This document shows positions 19,744 to 30,993 of a stretch of DNA of 64,000 nt, piece after piece. The DNA is from Agapanthus africanus (lineage: Eukaryota > Streptophyta > Magnoliopsida > Asparagales > Amaryllidaceae). The notes under the pieces were generated by a model. That model was not told the origin of the DNA. It saw nothing but the letters and a program-made list of their open reading frames with translations, and did no database searches. The stretch covers positions 336,980,583-337,044,582 of the forward strand of contig CM057337.1 of assembly GCA_030015575.1 (NCBI GenBank). Reading direction: 5' to 3'. Both the position numbers and the translations under genes were made by a program. The first letter of the stretch is position 1; each line of letters starts with the position of its first letter.

Positions 19744-21972
19744 TGTTAGTTATATGTATGCCCTAGAGGCCATTACTGTACATTGGATGCATATTGTAAT
19801 GGATGTTGGGACATATATAGGAAGGACTTTCTTGCTCGACATAATAGTACGCTATCTGGTTGCTCTTTATCTTAACGTGTATACTTTTCGTCTCTCTGTT
19901 ACATGTTGATAAAGCCCTTAGGATGTGTACTCGACTTCCAGGACTATGATGCAGATCATACTAGCGGGGCCTGGATAGTCCATGAGTACATCCTTGAAAT
20001 GTTCCTAGTCGAGGGAATATCGAGACGGGGCATCGATATTCCAGAGTAGACTAGCGTATATCTTCTCGACCCATGCGATGGGCGATGGATGATCCCATAT
20101 CCATTGGTGTTTGACATCGGAGATGGTATGCGGGTGCTCAGTAGAGACTGGGTACACTGAACGGACTCGCCGAGAACTCCCAGATGGTATTATACCTCAC
20201 GTCAGATGGCAGTTCTCTGGTGACACTGGTACAGCTTAGTCTGTTGACCCGAGATCGTCATAGAGTCTTGTGTGTCTCCCACTGTGCTTTGATTTCCACC
20301 CTACCACGGCTCTACTGAGTCGTGCAAACAGGTGGTTTTTGGGTACAGTCCCGATTCACATGGAGGCAATGAGCGATAGGAGGGGATTCGTCTCTCCCGG
20401 TATTGGGGGTTGATGTTGCGCAATGCACGACTGGCCATAACAGGAAATCCCTGGCCAGGGTTGCTGTGATATACTGGTAAGAGTTATCAGTAGTTTCACG
20501 AATGTTATGGACCTCAAGTCGGCATGACTTATCGAGCTACTGGGGTCTGACGTTTACCACCCCTAGGCGAGATATGCGACATATCAGACGAACAGACCGG
20601 ACTGTACGGTAAGTGTTACTGGTTGGATTCACAGGAGTGTGAGCGGGCTTGCTTGTCGATCTTCTGATCGCTCAATACCCGGGTGGCCGTTACGTTTAGC
20701 AGACCGCTTGCGGCTTGTGGGTGTTTGATATGATCATCACCTGCTGCCGGCGTATTGACGAGTCTTTAGAGTCCTACACAGAGGTTTCCTTGCTCAAGCG
20801 AAACGAAATAGGAGCGCATATGAGATATGTGCGGGACCGAGAATAATGCGTGTATGTGATACCGTATTCTATTCTCGCGATGAATGTATCGATTGGTTTT
20901 ATGCGATATAACCTAGTTGTCGAATCAAGGATTGATTCGATAAGCCGATACGTTGGATACTAGCCGGTTATATGCGACATGACCGGATCATTGAATCAAG
21001 TGTTGATTTAATGATTTAGTGTATAATTATATATTTGATATATTACTTTGCATTAACTGGTATTGGTTCACTTTAAATGGATTTACTCACTTGTATTGCA
21101 CATTGTGTATGTGATATATTTTTTTGTGCACATGATTGTATCATGTTTGATGATACATTCTAGCTTGGTTTTGTGTTAAGTATTAAACCATGGTTAGTTA
21201 GTGGTTAGGGTATCATTTTATTTACTTATTCATTTATTTATTCTTTTTGTTTATTTTGGAAAAAGATAAATGATAAAGAGAAAGATAAATGTTGGACTTG
21301 GTTTGTTTTTTGTTGAAGCTTCTTGAAGTCTTGAACAAGTCCACCATTCTTGTCTTTTCTTTAACCCTAACCACTCATCTAACTTTGGTTAAATCTCTAC
21401 ACTAAACCATGGTTGAGATTTTGATAAGTATCATATTGTTTTTATTTTTTAAATGAGACTTATCATATCTTCTTCTTCTTCTTCATCTTCTTCAACATGA
21501 AGAAAGCTAGTGACCATCAATGGCAACTAGTGAAATCAAGTGAGAAATCCAATTCTAAAGTTTACCCACTTCCTATTTCTCATCCTCTACCTCTTGCCAA
21601 GTTGTATAGGGTGTTTCCTTCACAAGTTTTCATAGCTTGGTGAAGTTGGAGCTTGTTCTTGTGATGCCTCGACGTAGATTATCTTCGGCATCGAACCGAC
21701 GATCAAGCCCGCCCATTCTTCGATGATGCCAATGCTAGAGTCGTGAGTTCGATTTGGACAGTGGAGGGAGATCATCGTGGAGCTTAGGAAGTGGTGGACC
21801 GGATCTACAAAGGTTGTAGCCCCTTTCCTTTAGATACATTTCCGTTTACATGCTTGTTTCGCCTAGATATCTAGTAAACGATCCGTATTAGGGTTTGTAG
21901 GCACCCGTAAAATTTGATTTGTGCATGTTTGATCACTTGTGAGACCTCTCTAGGGTGCCTAGGAACCCTACA
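19744..21972 (+). repeat. B1 3' LTR
   Basis: 2229 bp, TGTTAGTTATATG to GGAACCCTACA. Shows the uninterrupted sequence at the A and G1 insertion points. Its right flank AAGCC (21973-21977) is the likely target duplication, the other copy being outside. No gene. Confidence 0.93.
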
Positions 21973-22589
21973 AAGCCTAGGACGTTTATATATATACGGA
22001 ACTTAAGCTTGACCTTACGGAAATTAGACTTAGTTGAGGGGGTATTAGACCCGAACTTTCGTCGCGTAGGATGACCCTTGGTTGATGGAATAGGTGACTA
22101 AAGTATAGTGACGTACCTGGGTATGTTCCGCGGCATACTTACGACACGCCACTCCGCTTAAGGAACCTTAGGATGTACATATTTTCGAGATCAATGTCTC
22201 TCTTCCTATTCATGATTATACATCCATTTGAGATCCTCGATTCTATTAGTTTCATGATCATACCTTCATTGATGTTGTTCCTCCTTATGATCATGTATCC
22301 ACTCTGGATCTGTTGTTCTCTTTCTTGCCATTGATCTGCTCTCTCCGATACTCGATTGAGGTTCCTGTCGCCATGTTGAGCGCAGTTTGGGCTGCTGCTA
22401 GGGTTATGGTCAGTGCGAGCTCGTTTGGTACGAGGGCCGACCATTGTGTTTTCTGGCGACATTGGAACGTCTCGAGTTAGTATTGGTGACTGTGACCTCT
22501 AGTGGAGGCGAGTGCTTAGTTTTGCACCGGATGATCGGGCCATTTTTAGAGCTTCCAGTTGAGAGAGGACTGTTGATGTACATCATACC

Positions 22590-24650
22590 TCAGAGATTAT
22601 GATGTCGCCTACCGTGCAGACAGATGGACCAGCTGTTGCTGAGATTGACAGGATGTCGCTTCCGGAGCTTACAAGTTGAGCTTGCCGGCGCTTCCCGGCA
22701 GATATGAGACATATGATAGCTTGTCTACCCGATTGAGAGACGAAGGTGATTCATCCGATTTATGTGCCGGAGCGGGTCCAGTTGAGTTGAAGATTTCCAG
22801 TGTGGAGAGTCTTACTCAGATCTAGAGCAGACCGATTCAAAGATGACCGCTAATGTATCGCCTTTCCTGGAGGATTGAGGCGCTGTTCGGCGTACAGGCG
22901 AATGAGCCAGTTGCTGCTGCAAATGACGAGATATCGCCCAGATGGTTGGAGCTACTGCAGCATCAGCATATACTTAGAGATATGATGGACGGTCGCTAGT
23001 CACCTGAGGATAAATGACTAGGACATGTGGTTCGTTCGTTTACCGATGCGAGGTCATCAGATAGAATGTTTCCAGCTAGAGACGACTTCACGCAGGTTCG
23101 TTGAGAGTCGATAGAGACGATCGAATGTCAGGAGCCCATTTTCCAAGTTTAAAGTATACGGAAAGACATGCAGGTGATTCTATGGACCCTCTAGAAGAAT
23201 GAAACCCTAACTCGACTTAATGACCGTGTGAAAGCCTTTGAACCTTAGGGTTTGCGGCAGTTCCGTGGCGCCATTAGTGAGGCTTGGGTTTGCCCTTCTA
23301 CGGCTGGACCAACGACGCTGTGGCATGTACTCGATACTATTAAACTGTACTCAAGATGTTGATCTCTTGGGGATTATAAGGTTCTGACGAGTCGATCGAA
23401 TGTTTCGACATCATTCGGATATCATGTGATGGAATGCTTTGCTTGGAAGACTCCAGATACGAGTATAGCCGTTGGAGCACAGTCCATGCAGCCACGATGA
23501 GACGAGTCCGAATCAGTCGACATTGAAGCAGAGTGAATAAAAGAGTTTGCAAGAGATTTCGACAAGATGACGTCCCACTCCGCTGACATCAGAGATGTGA
23601 TACGCAACCAGAGGAGTTGTATATGGATATATCTTCCAGAAAATAGCGCGATAAGTATGCAGCCGTTCCGGAATAAGAATTAGCTTCAGCAATGGATGAT
23701 GACTTCCGGGCAATTCGGCAGGAATGAGATTTGAGAGAGAAACCTCGACAAGACCTTTCTGGAAAATGATACGAGAAGACCTAGACCCAGGAGTGGTCAT
23801 ATTGCGCACACCCAGCAGGCCAGAGTTCGGCATCGTCGACAAGGTAGTTGAACAGGTTCGGATAAAGGACCTTACCCAGATGCGTTGCGAATTGATCAAG
23901 GACGGACGAGTATTGAGTATTCCTCCGATGGTTAGGACGCGTTCCCGAGGACCTGTTCGGCCAGACACCTTCTATAGAATGATGAAGGTACAGAGTACGC
24001 GCTTTCGAGTCCGTGCGAGAGACTTCGGATTGACCATGGCCGAGAACAGTGCTGTGCGTAGCTAGCATGGCGTGACATCATAGTGGACGACGATAGAGAC
24101 AAGTGGAACCAGAGGTTCATGCGAGACGCTGACGAGCTGTCATTACTTCCCGTCGAGACTAGAGACCTGATATGCTTACAGAGGCGTTGGGATGCGACCA
24201 ATTTCCGAGAAAATGTTGTGCTGAGGACACAGATGTCTATCGAGTGAGAAGAGATTATGCAAGAGAGCCAGGCTCCATACGGTTCGGCATAGGCATGAGT
24301 GGAAGCGACCTTGAGCAGGATCCCTTCTAGGACATTGCTGCAATGATGTTTGCACCCAGGATCAGATGTGTGATGTGCATTCAGAGAGCCAGAGGCCGAC
24401 GCCAGTGACATGCTGCTTTACGAGTGGTCGTGAGGATTGATCGAGAGATGACCAGAGAAGTGCCAGAACGGAATCGTCCCCGTTAGCACTCCTGACAGGG
24501 CCGATGAGACGATTGATTTCGAGATAGGTAATCCGCAGAGAAGATAAGGACTCAGAGACAGAGGACGCCAGACCGTGGGCAAGAGGCAAGTAGATATCTT
24601 GCGCTGCTAGCATTGGATACACCGACTCCTTCTCGACCTTGAAGGAGGAA
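22590..24650 (+). pseudogene. Decayed gag-like coding region of E
   Basis: One reading sense can be followed for about 2 kb with several frame changes. Segments that look protein-like are ISPRWLELLQHQHILRDMM near 22931, NETLTRLNDRVKAFEP near 23190, an open 113-codon stretch at 23724-24065 (with IREDLDPGVVIL), and DDDRDKWNQRFMRDADELS at 24086. Many in-frame TAG and TGA codons fit CAG or CGA after C-to-T change. No CCHC knuckle or pol motif is seen. The call as Gag is from position and from the lack of anything else; the true product is unknown. Confidence 0.5.
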
Positions 24651-25275
24651 CTACCGACGACAGTATTTATGATTTGTGATTTTGTGATTCGATTATCACG
24701 TATCCGTCATCTTGGAATTTTGGTATTTTGGGCGTTCTATTGCATGATTTAGTTTTGATGACTGAGTTTCATGATATTGTTCCATGCACCCACTGGATAT
24801 TTATATTTTGCGCATAAGTTATTACATTTGAGCTATTGATTGCGATTTCACGCCTTTCTTATGCAGTGATTTGATTTACACTTCCAGCATAGTTTTCATG
24901 CACCTGTAATGTTTTGATATACGATTTTGGTGCACGCCAGATACACTAAATCGGGATTCTTCGTGCATGTCACATGCACCTGATTTTTACTGTCAGGCAC
25001 ACACGTTGCCTACGACAGATGTTTCGTACACACCAGTTGCACCTAGATGTTGTTTTGTACACCTGTTTGACACATATATGGATTTTGATTCCGTGCGCAC
25101 CAGACGCACCGGATGTTCTTATATACATTTTCGGGATTGATTTCTTATAGAGCAGTATATTTTTTTTATGATATTCGCTACGTATTGATGTTTTCGGAAC
25201 CCTGACAAATTGGATATTACTGAAATGTTTTGGTATTTGGGGGTTTAAATTTAAATTCGGGGACCGCATTTCTTT
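24651..25275 (+). repeat. E 3' untranslated region with degenerate repeats
   Basis: AT-rich sequence in which a motif like GATTTTGGTGCACGCCAGA recurs in altered form about every 50-60 bp between 24890 and 25110 (TGCACC, TACACC, GCGCACC variants). No gene seen. Confidence 0.45.
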
Positions 25276-25287
25276 AAGGGGGTAGAT
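25276..25287 (+). promoter_or_regulatory. Polypurine tract of E
   Basis: AAGGGGGTAGAT directly before TGTAACG; it fixes the plus orientation of E and marks what follows as its 3' LTR. Confidence 0.75.
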
Positions 25288-26636
25288 TGTAACGTTTCCA
25301 AAATAATAAAATATTATTTTTGGGAATTTTTATAATTTAATATTATTTTAATGAATATTTTAATATTTAGGTATAATTAAATACAGAAAAATTTGGGAAA
25401 ATTATGGAAAATTATAAAATAGGTTATTTTATAGAATTATGTTATTTTTTAAGTTTTTATAATTAGTTATATGCTAATTTAGTGTTAATCGCGATTAAAA
25501 ATCACTAATCGGTTTTTTAGCATTTTGTGCAAAACATGCACATATCATTTTTATCACACTTGTGCACTTTTCTTGCCATGGTTCACTTTGGGTTTTACTA
25601 TTCTTGGGAGAAGGATTTTGAGAGAATAAGAAAAGAAAAAGAAATGGAAAAAGGGGTTTAGAATAAAGAATTTAGTAGTAGGTGAGAGAGAGAGAGAGGT
25701 ATGGTTTCACTTTGACTTAGCTATCTCTTCATTCTTCTTTCATTTTCTCTCTCCATCTTCCCTTCCTCCTCCTGCTGCTGCTCCTTCATCTCCCTCCCCT
25801 GTTAAAAGCCCCAAATCATCTCAAAAACAATTCCAAAACCCAATCTCCATTTCATTAAAAGTGTGCACAAGCTCAAGGTCTACATATTGGACCAAGAAAG
25901 CAAGGATTTTGGCCACTAGGGGCAACTCAAGAATTTTCTTGAGTTGCCAAATGAGCTATTTTCTGGATCATTAACTTAGTTTTAGCATTTCCTTTACCCC
26001 CATGTTATGATTGAACCGATATTGTGTGATTTTGGTGACTTGAGGAAAAACCTAGTTAGGGTTGTGAAGAATTTTGTGTTGTATTGTGAAACTAAGCTTA
26101 GTAGAGGTTATACTATCATCCTAGTGCATGAATTGAGACCCTAACCTGAGAGTTGAAACCCGAAATACGGATTTAGAAACCGATATCAGAGAAATTGTGG
26201 AATCTGTGAAGGGTATATTGAATCTGCTATCACCCGAGACATCCTAAATTAAAATTGTTTGGACAGTGACATGTGCAGGCACCCAGGAAGCTACCACCAA
26301 GACCCCAACCCCTAACTCCATGACCCGGCCGCAGATTTATTCTGTTTGGCCGCAATTTGTTGCCTGGACCCTACCAAACTTGCTCGTTTTGATTTTGGTG
26401 TTCCCTTATCTGTAGATTAGGCCCTTGGTATGTATAGATTTGTCTAATTTGACCTAGGGTGAAATCTGGAGCCTATTTCCTTAGTTGCTGTTTTGGATTC
26501 GTGTTTCCGTATACCGTATTCTTAATTATGAATTTGTGTCTTGTGTTTTACCTCGACTATTTGGCGTTTATACGACGATATAGAGGAATTGTTAATGGTT
26601 TTGAAGGCGTGCCATAGGTTCTAACCTATATGCCTC
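25288..26636 (+). repeat. E 3' LTR, first fragment
   Basis: Starts TGTAACGTTTCC after the polypurine tract and is interrupted at CTC by the CACTA element. The stretch around 25915-25950 (GGCAACTCAAGAATTTTCTT) is matched on the opposite strand at 58729-58755 in F. With the second fragment the LTR is about 4.19 kb. No gene. Confidence 0.8.
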
Positions 26637-26845
26637 CACTAGTAAAATAGGGGTTTGCCCCTACGGATAGTGTTATCCGTAGGGGCAAAAATAACTTGGA
26701 CCTACGGATATATCCGTAGGGCTAAATGGTTGCCCCTACGGGCAAAGACGTCCAAGAATAAAAATATTAATTCTTAATTAGGTGTTTGCCCCTACGGAGC
26801 CGCAAACAAAGGACCTACGGATATATCCGTAGGGGCAAGTAAATA
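26637..26845 (+). repeat. CACTA left terminal and subterminal repeats
   Basis: Terminal CACTAGTAAAATAGGGG followed by repeated TGCCCCTACGGAT and its inverse, including CCTACGGATATATCCGTAGG near 26701 and 26814. Such motifs bind the TNPA-type protein in this superfamily. Confidence 0.85.
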
Positions 26846-26959
26846 TCGATTTAATAAAATCCCAGATCGATCGCCTACGCTCATTTCCCTCTCTCTCTCG
26901 ATCGGGCGCGAAAATAAGGTTAGGGTTTCGTCGCCACTGGAGTTCGATCGCCTACCCCA

Positions 26960-27100
26960 ATGCGCCACGCCGTCGCCGCCAAGGTTGTTCTCCTAGTGGC
27001 CATCGCCGGTTTCGTCGCCACTGGAGTTCTCGTCGCCACCGCGGTTAAGGTCGTCGCCACCGCCGTTCAGATCGTCGCCCCTGCCCCAGCAGCCGTTCAG
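26960..27100 (+). CDS. Exon-like hydrophobic stretch in the CACTA (unknown product)
   Basis: ATG at 26960 opens 47 codons (MRHAVAAKVVLLVAIAG..., very rich in Ala and Val) up to CAG|GTGAGT, a good plant splice donor at 27101. The peptide resembles a signal anchor or membrane segment. Upstream, CTCTCTCTCGATCGGG and TTAGGGTTTCG look like a 5' untranslated leader. The open frame continues past the donor into a G-rich simple repeat (to 27313), which I do not regard as coding. It may be the first exon of a transposon gene or a captured host exon. No family is recognised. Confidence 0.3.
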
Positions 27101-27171
27101 GTGAGTAAATCTCGAGGTAAGTTAAAGAATTTATTGGATTATTTTGGGCTTAAGGTTCATGGCGCGCGAGT

Positions 27172-27372
27172 TGGCCTGGGTTGGGCTGGGGTCGCGGTCG
27201 CAGTCGCGGTCGGGTTAGGGTTGGGGCAGGGGCTGGGCTGCGGGGTCGGGTTCGGGGTCGGGGAAGGGGAAGGGGAAGGGGAAGGGTCGGGGTCGGGGTC
27301 GGGGTCGGGGTAGGGTTAGGGTCGCAGTCGGGGTAGGGTTAGGGTCGGGGTCGGGGTCGGGGCTGGGTAGAA
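27172..27372 (+). repeat. G-rich simple repeat
   Basis: Interspersed GGGGTC, GGGGAA and GGGTTAGG units over about 200 bp, including runs of (GGGGTC)n and (GGGGAA)n. GGGTTAGGGT is telomere-like but never in a true (TTTAGGG)n array. Confidence 0.85.
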
Positions 27373-27541
27373 TTTATCAAATTTTTTATTGGGGGTGCGG
27401 CTGGGGCTGCGGGCTGGGGCTAGGGCTGGGGAAGGGGAAGGTCAATTTATCAAATTTTTAACAAGATTTGTATTAGTTTGCAAGAACACTTAAGTTTATC
27501 ACAAAATATTGTTTGGGTTTTCGATTTATATCTTGAGAATA

Positions 27542-27919
27542 ATGGAGGAAAGATGCCATAGTAGGGAATTCCCTCCTATGGCGTCGAAAAAATACCCCTT
27601 CCATGGTTTTTTCCGACGATCGGCACCCAACATCTTCATTGTCATCATCTAAGATGTGGGTATACCAAATTTCAAGTGATTCTACAACTTTTTCACCGTT
27701 GATTTAGCAATGTAAAAAGTTCTATTGTCGGCAAACCGTTAATTTTGAACCCACTAAATCAACGGTGAAAAAGTTGTAAAATCACATGAAATTTGGTGTA
27801 CCCACATCTTAGATGATGACGATGAAGATGGTGGGTGCCGATCGGCGGAAAAAATTAGGGAGAGGGTATTTTTTCGACGCCATAGGAGGGAATCCCCTCC
27901 TATGGCCTCTTCCCTCCAT
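27542..27919. mobile_element. Inverted-repeat MITE inside the CACTA
   Basis: 378 bp with arms of about 165 bp each, starting ATGGAGG...CCATAG and ending in the inverse. Arms share GTCGAAAAAATACCCC, TCGGCACCCA and TTTTTCACCGTTGATTTA. TA flanks both ends (27540-27541, 27920-27921), fitting a TA duplication. No coding sequence; superfamily uncertain. Confidence 0.75.
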
Positions 27920-29236
27920 TAATCTCTTATATCTTTTAGCGGTATGTATCCGTTGTCCCAAATTTTGAATTATCTTATACTAGTATTTATGCATGTGCAG
28001 ATCTTCTTTATCCTGACAAAAGATCCATATCCATTATCTTAACTTAAAATCCTTTAGAGGGTGCTAATCCTAAATAACAACAAAATGATGTTAAATATTT
28101 CTTCCGATTTTCACAAGATCATACTTGAAAAAAATGCAACTACTTTCACAATTTCACAATCCTAACCAACTCCCAATTTATTATGGTATTCGATCATAAC
28201 TTGAGAACAAATTCTCTTTTCTATTGCCATCCCATATCAAACCCTAGAAACGTGGGCCATTTCAAATTACACCAAATTGAGGCAAGAATTGGATGAAACC
28301 AACATAACCAACAATAAAGAGCTTTATTTGGTAATATATATTGATGAACAATGGTTGCTGTGTTAAATCCAACCCTCACATCACATGCATATCAATAAAG
28401 GAGAGGACTGACCAAAATGTTGAATTTTAACAATTGTGAAAGTTCTTCGGTCAGGATGTAACAGAAATAAGGAAAAAAAACCTAAAATATTTTTCACAAA
28501 AAAGAAAAAGCAAGCTTCTCTCCCATATCATTAACAAAGCTTATCACTTTTGATTCTCGAAATTATTTTACATTATATTTTCATTCAAAACGTTTTGCTA
28601 GTTTGCTCACCAGCTGTTTGATAAAATTCCTAAACTATTTTTACTTTCCTTGCTCACAATTGCTCTTGACTACGTACAAATCTTGAAAACCCATTAACGC
28701 TCTTGCAATAATATGCAAAATCACATGAGGATTCACATTCATCACCACCACCTAAGGCTAGGGTTTGGGCTGGGGCTGCGGCTAGGGTTGTGCGTCCTCA
28801 AGAGGGCGATCATAGGATCGGTGAAGTGAGGTGGCTGGATATGAGATACGATGGATTTCCATGTGTTCAATGGAATGCTGAGGGTCAGAGTCGGTTATTT
28901 ATATATCTCCCAAAAAAGAATGAGTTTGTTATCAAAGGTGTATTGATTTCTACATCAAGGAATATCAGTTATATGTCATTCAGTGACTAAGTCTGTTTCT
29001 GGCCCAACCATATTTATGAATCCTTTCTTCTTTTTCCTTCTTACGTATATTTACTAGTTCAGACTGTATGCACCTCTGCAATCAACGCCGAGAACTTATA
29101 CATTATAGGTTAATAGACATATGCTATGAAATCACGGTGCATATCGAACTCATGATATGTTATAGTCCCTCATTATTTTTACTGTGGTGAGAAAGCAGTC
29201 GCTGGTGGCCACAAGCCATAGAATTGGCAGTTGTCC
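27920..29236. other. CACTA interior without recognised genes
   Basis: AT-rich sequence. A frame of 66 codons at 28790-28990 (RLFIYLPKKNEFVIKGVLIS near its end) lies after a G-rich patch at 28755-28785. It could be a captured exon fragment but matches no family I can name with confidence. Nothing else is seen. Confidence 0.4.
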
Positions 29237-29712
29237 TACCTAAAATAACAACTTTTATACTAAAAAATTATGTATGCCATTAGTTAGTAGTTTATGTTTT
29301 TTAGACGCAAAAGCCATTTGAGAAATACTTTTCCAACCCACTATTAATCCATATTCTCAATATAGTCATTGAATTTGCACGCGCACATAATAAGAAGGAG
29401 AAGACAATAATGTGGCAGAAGAAGAAGAAGAAGACAGTAATGTGGCAGAAGAAGAAAAAAATGACATTCCTCGTTCTCTGTTTCAGCATCAATCTTCTGA
29501 TATGAACTAATGATGGCTTTCACATAGGCTTTTCCCTTTAGAGACTTCTTAGTGTCAAATGGAAAGCATAAATCAGATTTTTGCAGGTCGGGTTCTTCTA
29601 TGACTTTCAAGAGTCTCAACTGATTCTGTTAATTATACTCTAGTTGGGTGGTACTTTTACAACTTCTCACTGCAGGTGCGCTCTCTAATATCCATTTTGA
29701 ATGTAATATTAT
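29237..29712. repeat. Third partial copy of the palindrome arm
   Basis: Direct copy of about 31791-32262 and inverted copy of 29717-30150. It differs by small indels, such as one extra GTGGCAGAAGAAGAA-type unit and a few codons. With the next arm it forms a second palindrome centred near 29710 (ATATCCATTTTGAAT / ATATTCAAAATGGATAT). Confidence 0.88.
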
Positions 29713-29716
29713 CGAT

Positions 29717-30983
29717 ATTCAAAATGGATATTAGAGAGCGCACCTGCAGTGAGAAGTGAGAAGTGGTAAAAGTATCACCCAACTAGGGTGTAATTTACAG
29801 AATCAGTTGAGACTCTTAAAAGTCATAGAAGAACCCGACCTGCAAAAATCTGATGTATGCTTTCCATTGGACACTAAGAAGTCTCTAAAGGGAAAAGCCA
29901 TCATTAGTTCATATCAGAGGATTGATGCTGAAACAGAGAACGAGAAATGTCATTTTTTTCTTCTTCCGCCACATTACTGTCTTCTCCTTCTGCCACATTA
30001 CTGTCTTCTCCTTCTTATTATGTTCGCGTGCAAATTCAATGACTATATTGAGAATATGGATTAATAGTGGGTAGGAAAAGTATTTCTCAAATGGCTTTGG
30101 CGTCTTAAAACCATAAACTACTAAGTAATGACATACATAATTTTTTTAGTATAAAGGTTGTTATTTTAAGTTTTTCCTTATAGAGATATGATCTAACTGC
30201 ATCTATCAACTATAAGTGTGCAGAAAATTATGATAAGAAATCATAAGAAAGGGTCGTAGCCATGCATAACCTTGAATCTACATACCAAATCATGCAAAAG
30301 CATGCACTTATTGTCATCTTGCCTTGGAATATAAAATATCTTGGAAGACTATAAGCGAGCATTTAAATCTTGTTAGCTTTTGACTTCAACATATATTTTT
30401 CTCAAGTACCATGAAATATACTTGCTCCGTATAAACCGTTTTCAGGAAGATGGATTAATAATAACAAATTATCCATTGTGACTCACTAGGTTAGAATTTT
30501 CTCTTCTATTAACCATCTTTCTAATCAGCTTGGTAAATTTATTCGGAACCGGCTGCGAATCATTAAAAGACATGCATAAGAAAGAAAACTAAAATACAGA
30601 TATATAGTATACCGATACATCGAAACTTCATAGTTGCGATGGCAATCCAGAAATATTTATTTCTACACACGTGGTGCGCGTGCGAATGCGTCAGGCATCA
30701 TGGACAAATATTTCATAACATGGAAAGTATTATTCGTATAAAGTAATTAAAACTTTTAAAAAGCTTGGGTAGAGATATTTTCTTAGGTGATGCAATCATA
30801 TCATGAGGACTAAATTTAAGCTATTATACATATGCTTATGTATTTTTCTAATCTAATATATCACACACACAGAGAGAGAGAGAGGGGGGGAGAATACCAG
30901 GTAGATAGAGAAATCAGTTAGCAGGATCCTGAAGAAATGGAGTCCACAGCATTGCTCATCATCATCATCCGTGATCCCTTTGA
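29717..30983. repeat. Left arm of large palindrome
   Basis: About 1.27 kb inverted with respect to 30994-32250, separated by a 10 bp spacer, near-identical by eye. It holds (AG)n at 30862-30893. A 102-codon frame at 29756-30064 (plus) is mirrored at 31911-32219 (minus); it contains VIEEPDLQKSDVCF and hydrophobic HYCLLLL repeats. No protein family is recognised, and the frame may be chance. Confidence 0.9.
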
Positions 30984-30993
30984 AAAAATATTA

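Larger units (their letters stand above)
1837..21972 (+). mobile_element. B1: Ty1/copia element with dead pol (interrupted by G1)
   Basis: Family B copia element with LTRs TGTTAGTTATATG...GGAACCCTACA of about 2.23 kb, primer site TGGTATCAGAGCC and polypurine tract CAAGTGGGAGAT. The 6 kb internal region has a 3.1 kb leader and a pol ruined by stops and frameshifts, and no Gag that I can recognise. It lies in the leader of E: its 3' flank AAGCCTAGG looks like the end of an E primer site. Its left end lies outside the window. Confidence 0.88.
21973..25287 (+). mobile_element. E: internal region of a gag-only gypsy-like element
   Basis: 3.3 kb between the B1 insertion and the E 3' LTR. The leader (21973-22590) resembles that of G1, for example TTCCGCGGCATAC near 22126 versus ACCGCGGCATAGC near 6098, so E looks related to Tekay-type elements. 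It carries a decayed coding region and no visible RT, RNase H or integrase. A polypurine tract (25276-25287) ends it. The 5' LTR must lie left of the window, beyond B1 and A. A minus-strand frame of 107 codons at 22139-22462 is not assigned. Confidence 0.65.

Noticed and set aside
22139-22462. Minus-strand 107-codon frame as Gag start of a minus element
   Set aside because: Basic/Gln-rich and Gag-like at first sight, but the polypurine tract and the decayed coding sense of E are on the plus strand; no supporting minus-strand LTR or primer site.
26650-26840. CRISPR-like or terminator-like palindromic repeats
   Set aside because: Irregular spacing, no uniform spacers, plant context, located exactly at CACTA ends; they are subterminal repeats.
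27290-27360. Interstitial telomere repeat
   Set aside because: GGGTTAGGGT occurs only a few times among GGGGTC units; no (TTTAGGG)n array.
28790-28990. Serpin or other host gene fragment
   Set aside because: GFP...LFIYLPKK vaguely recalls a serpin segment, but too short and without other serpin motifs; left unassigned.
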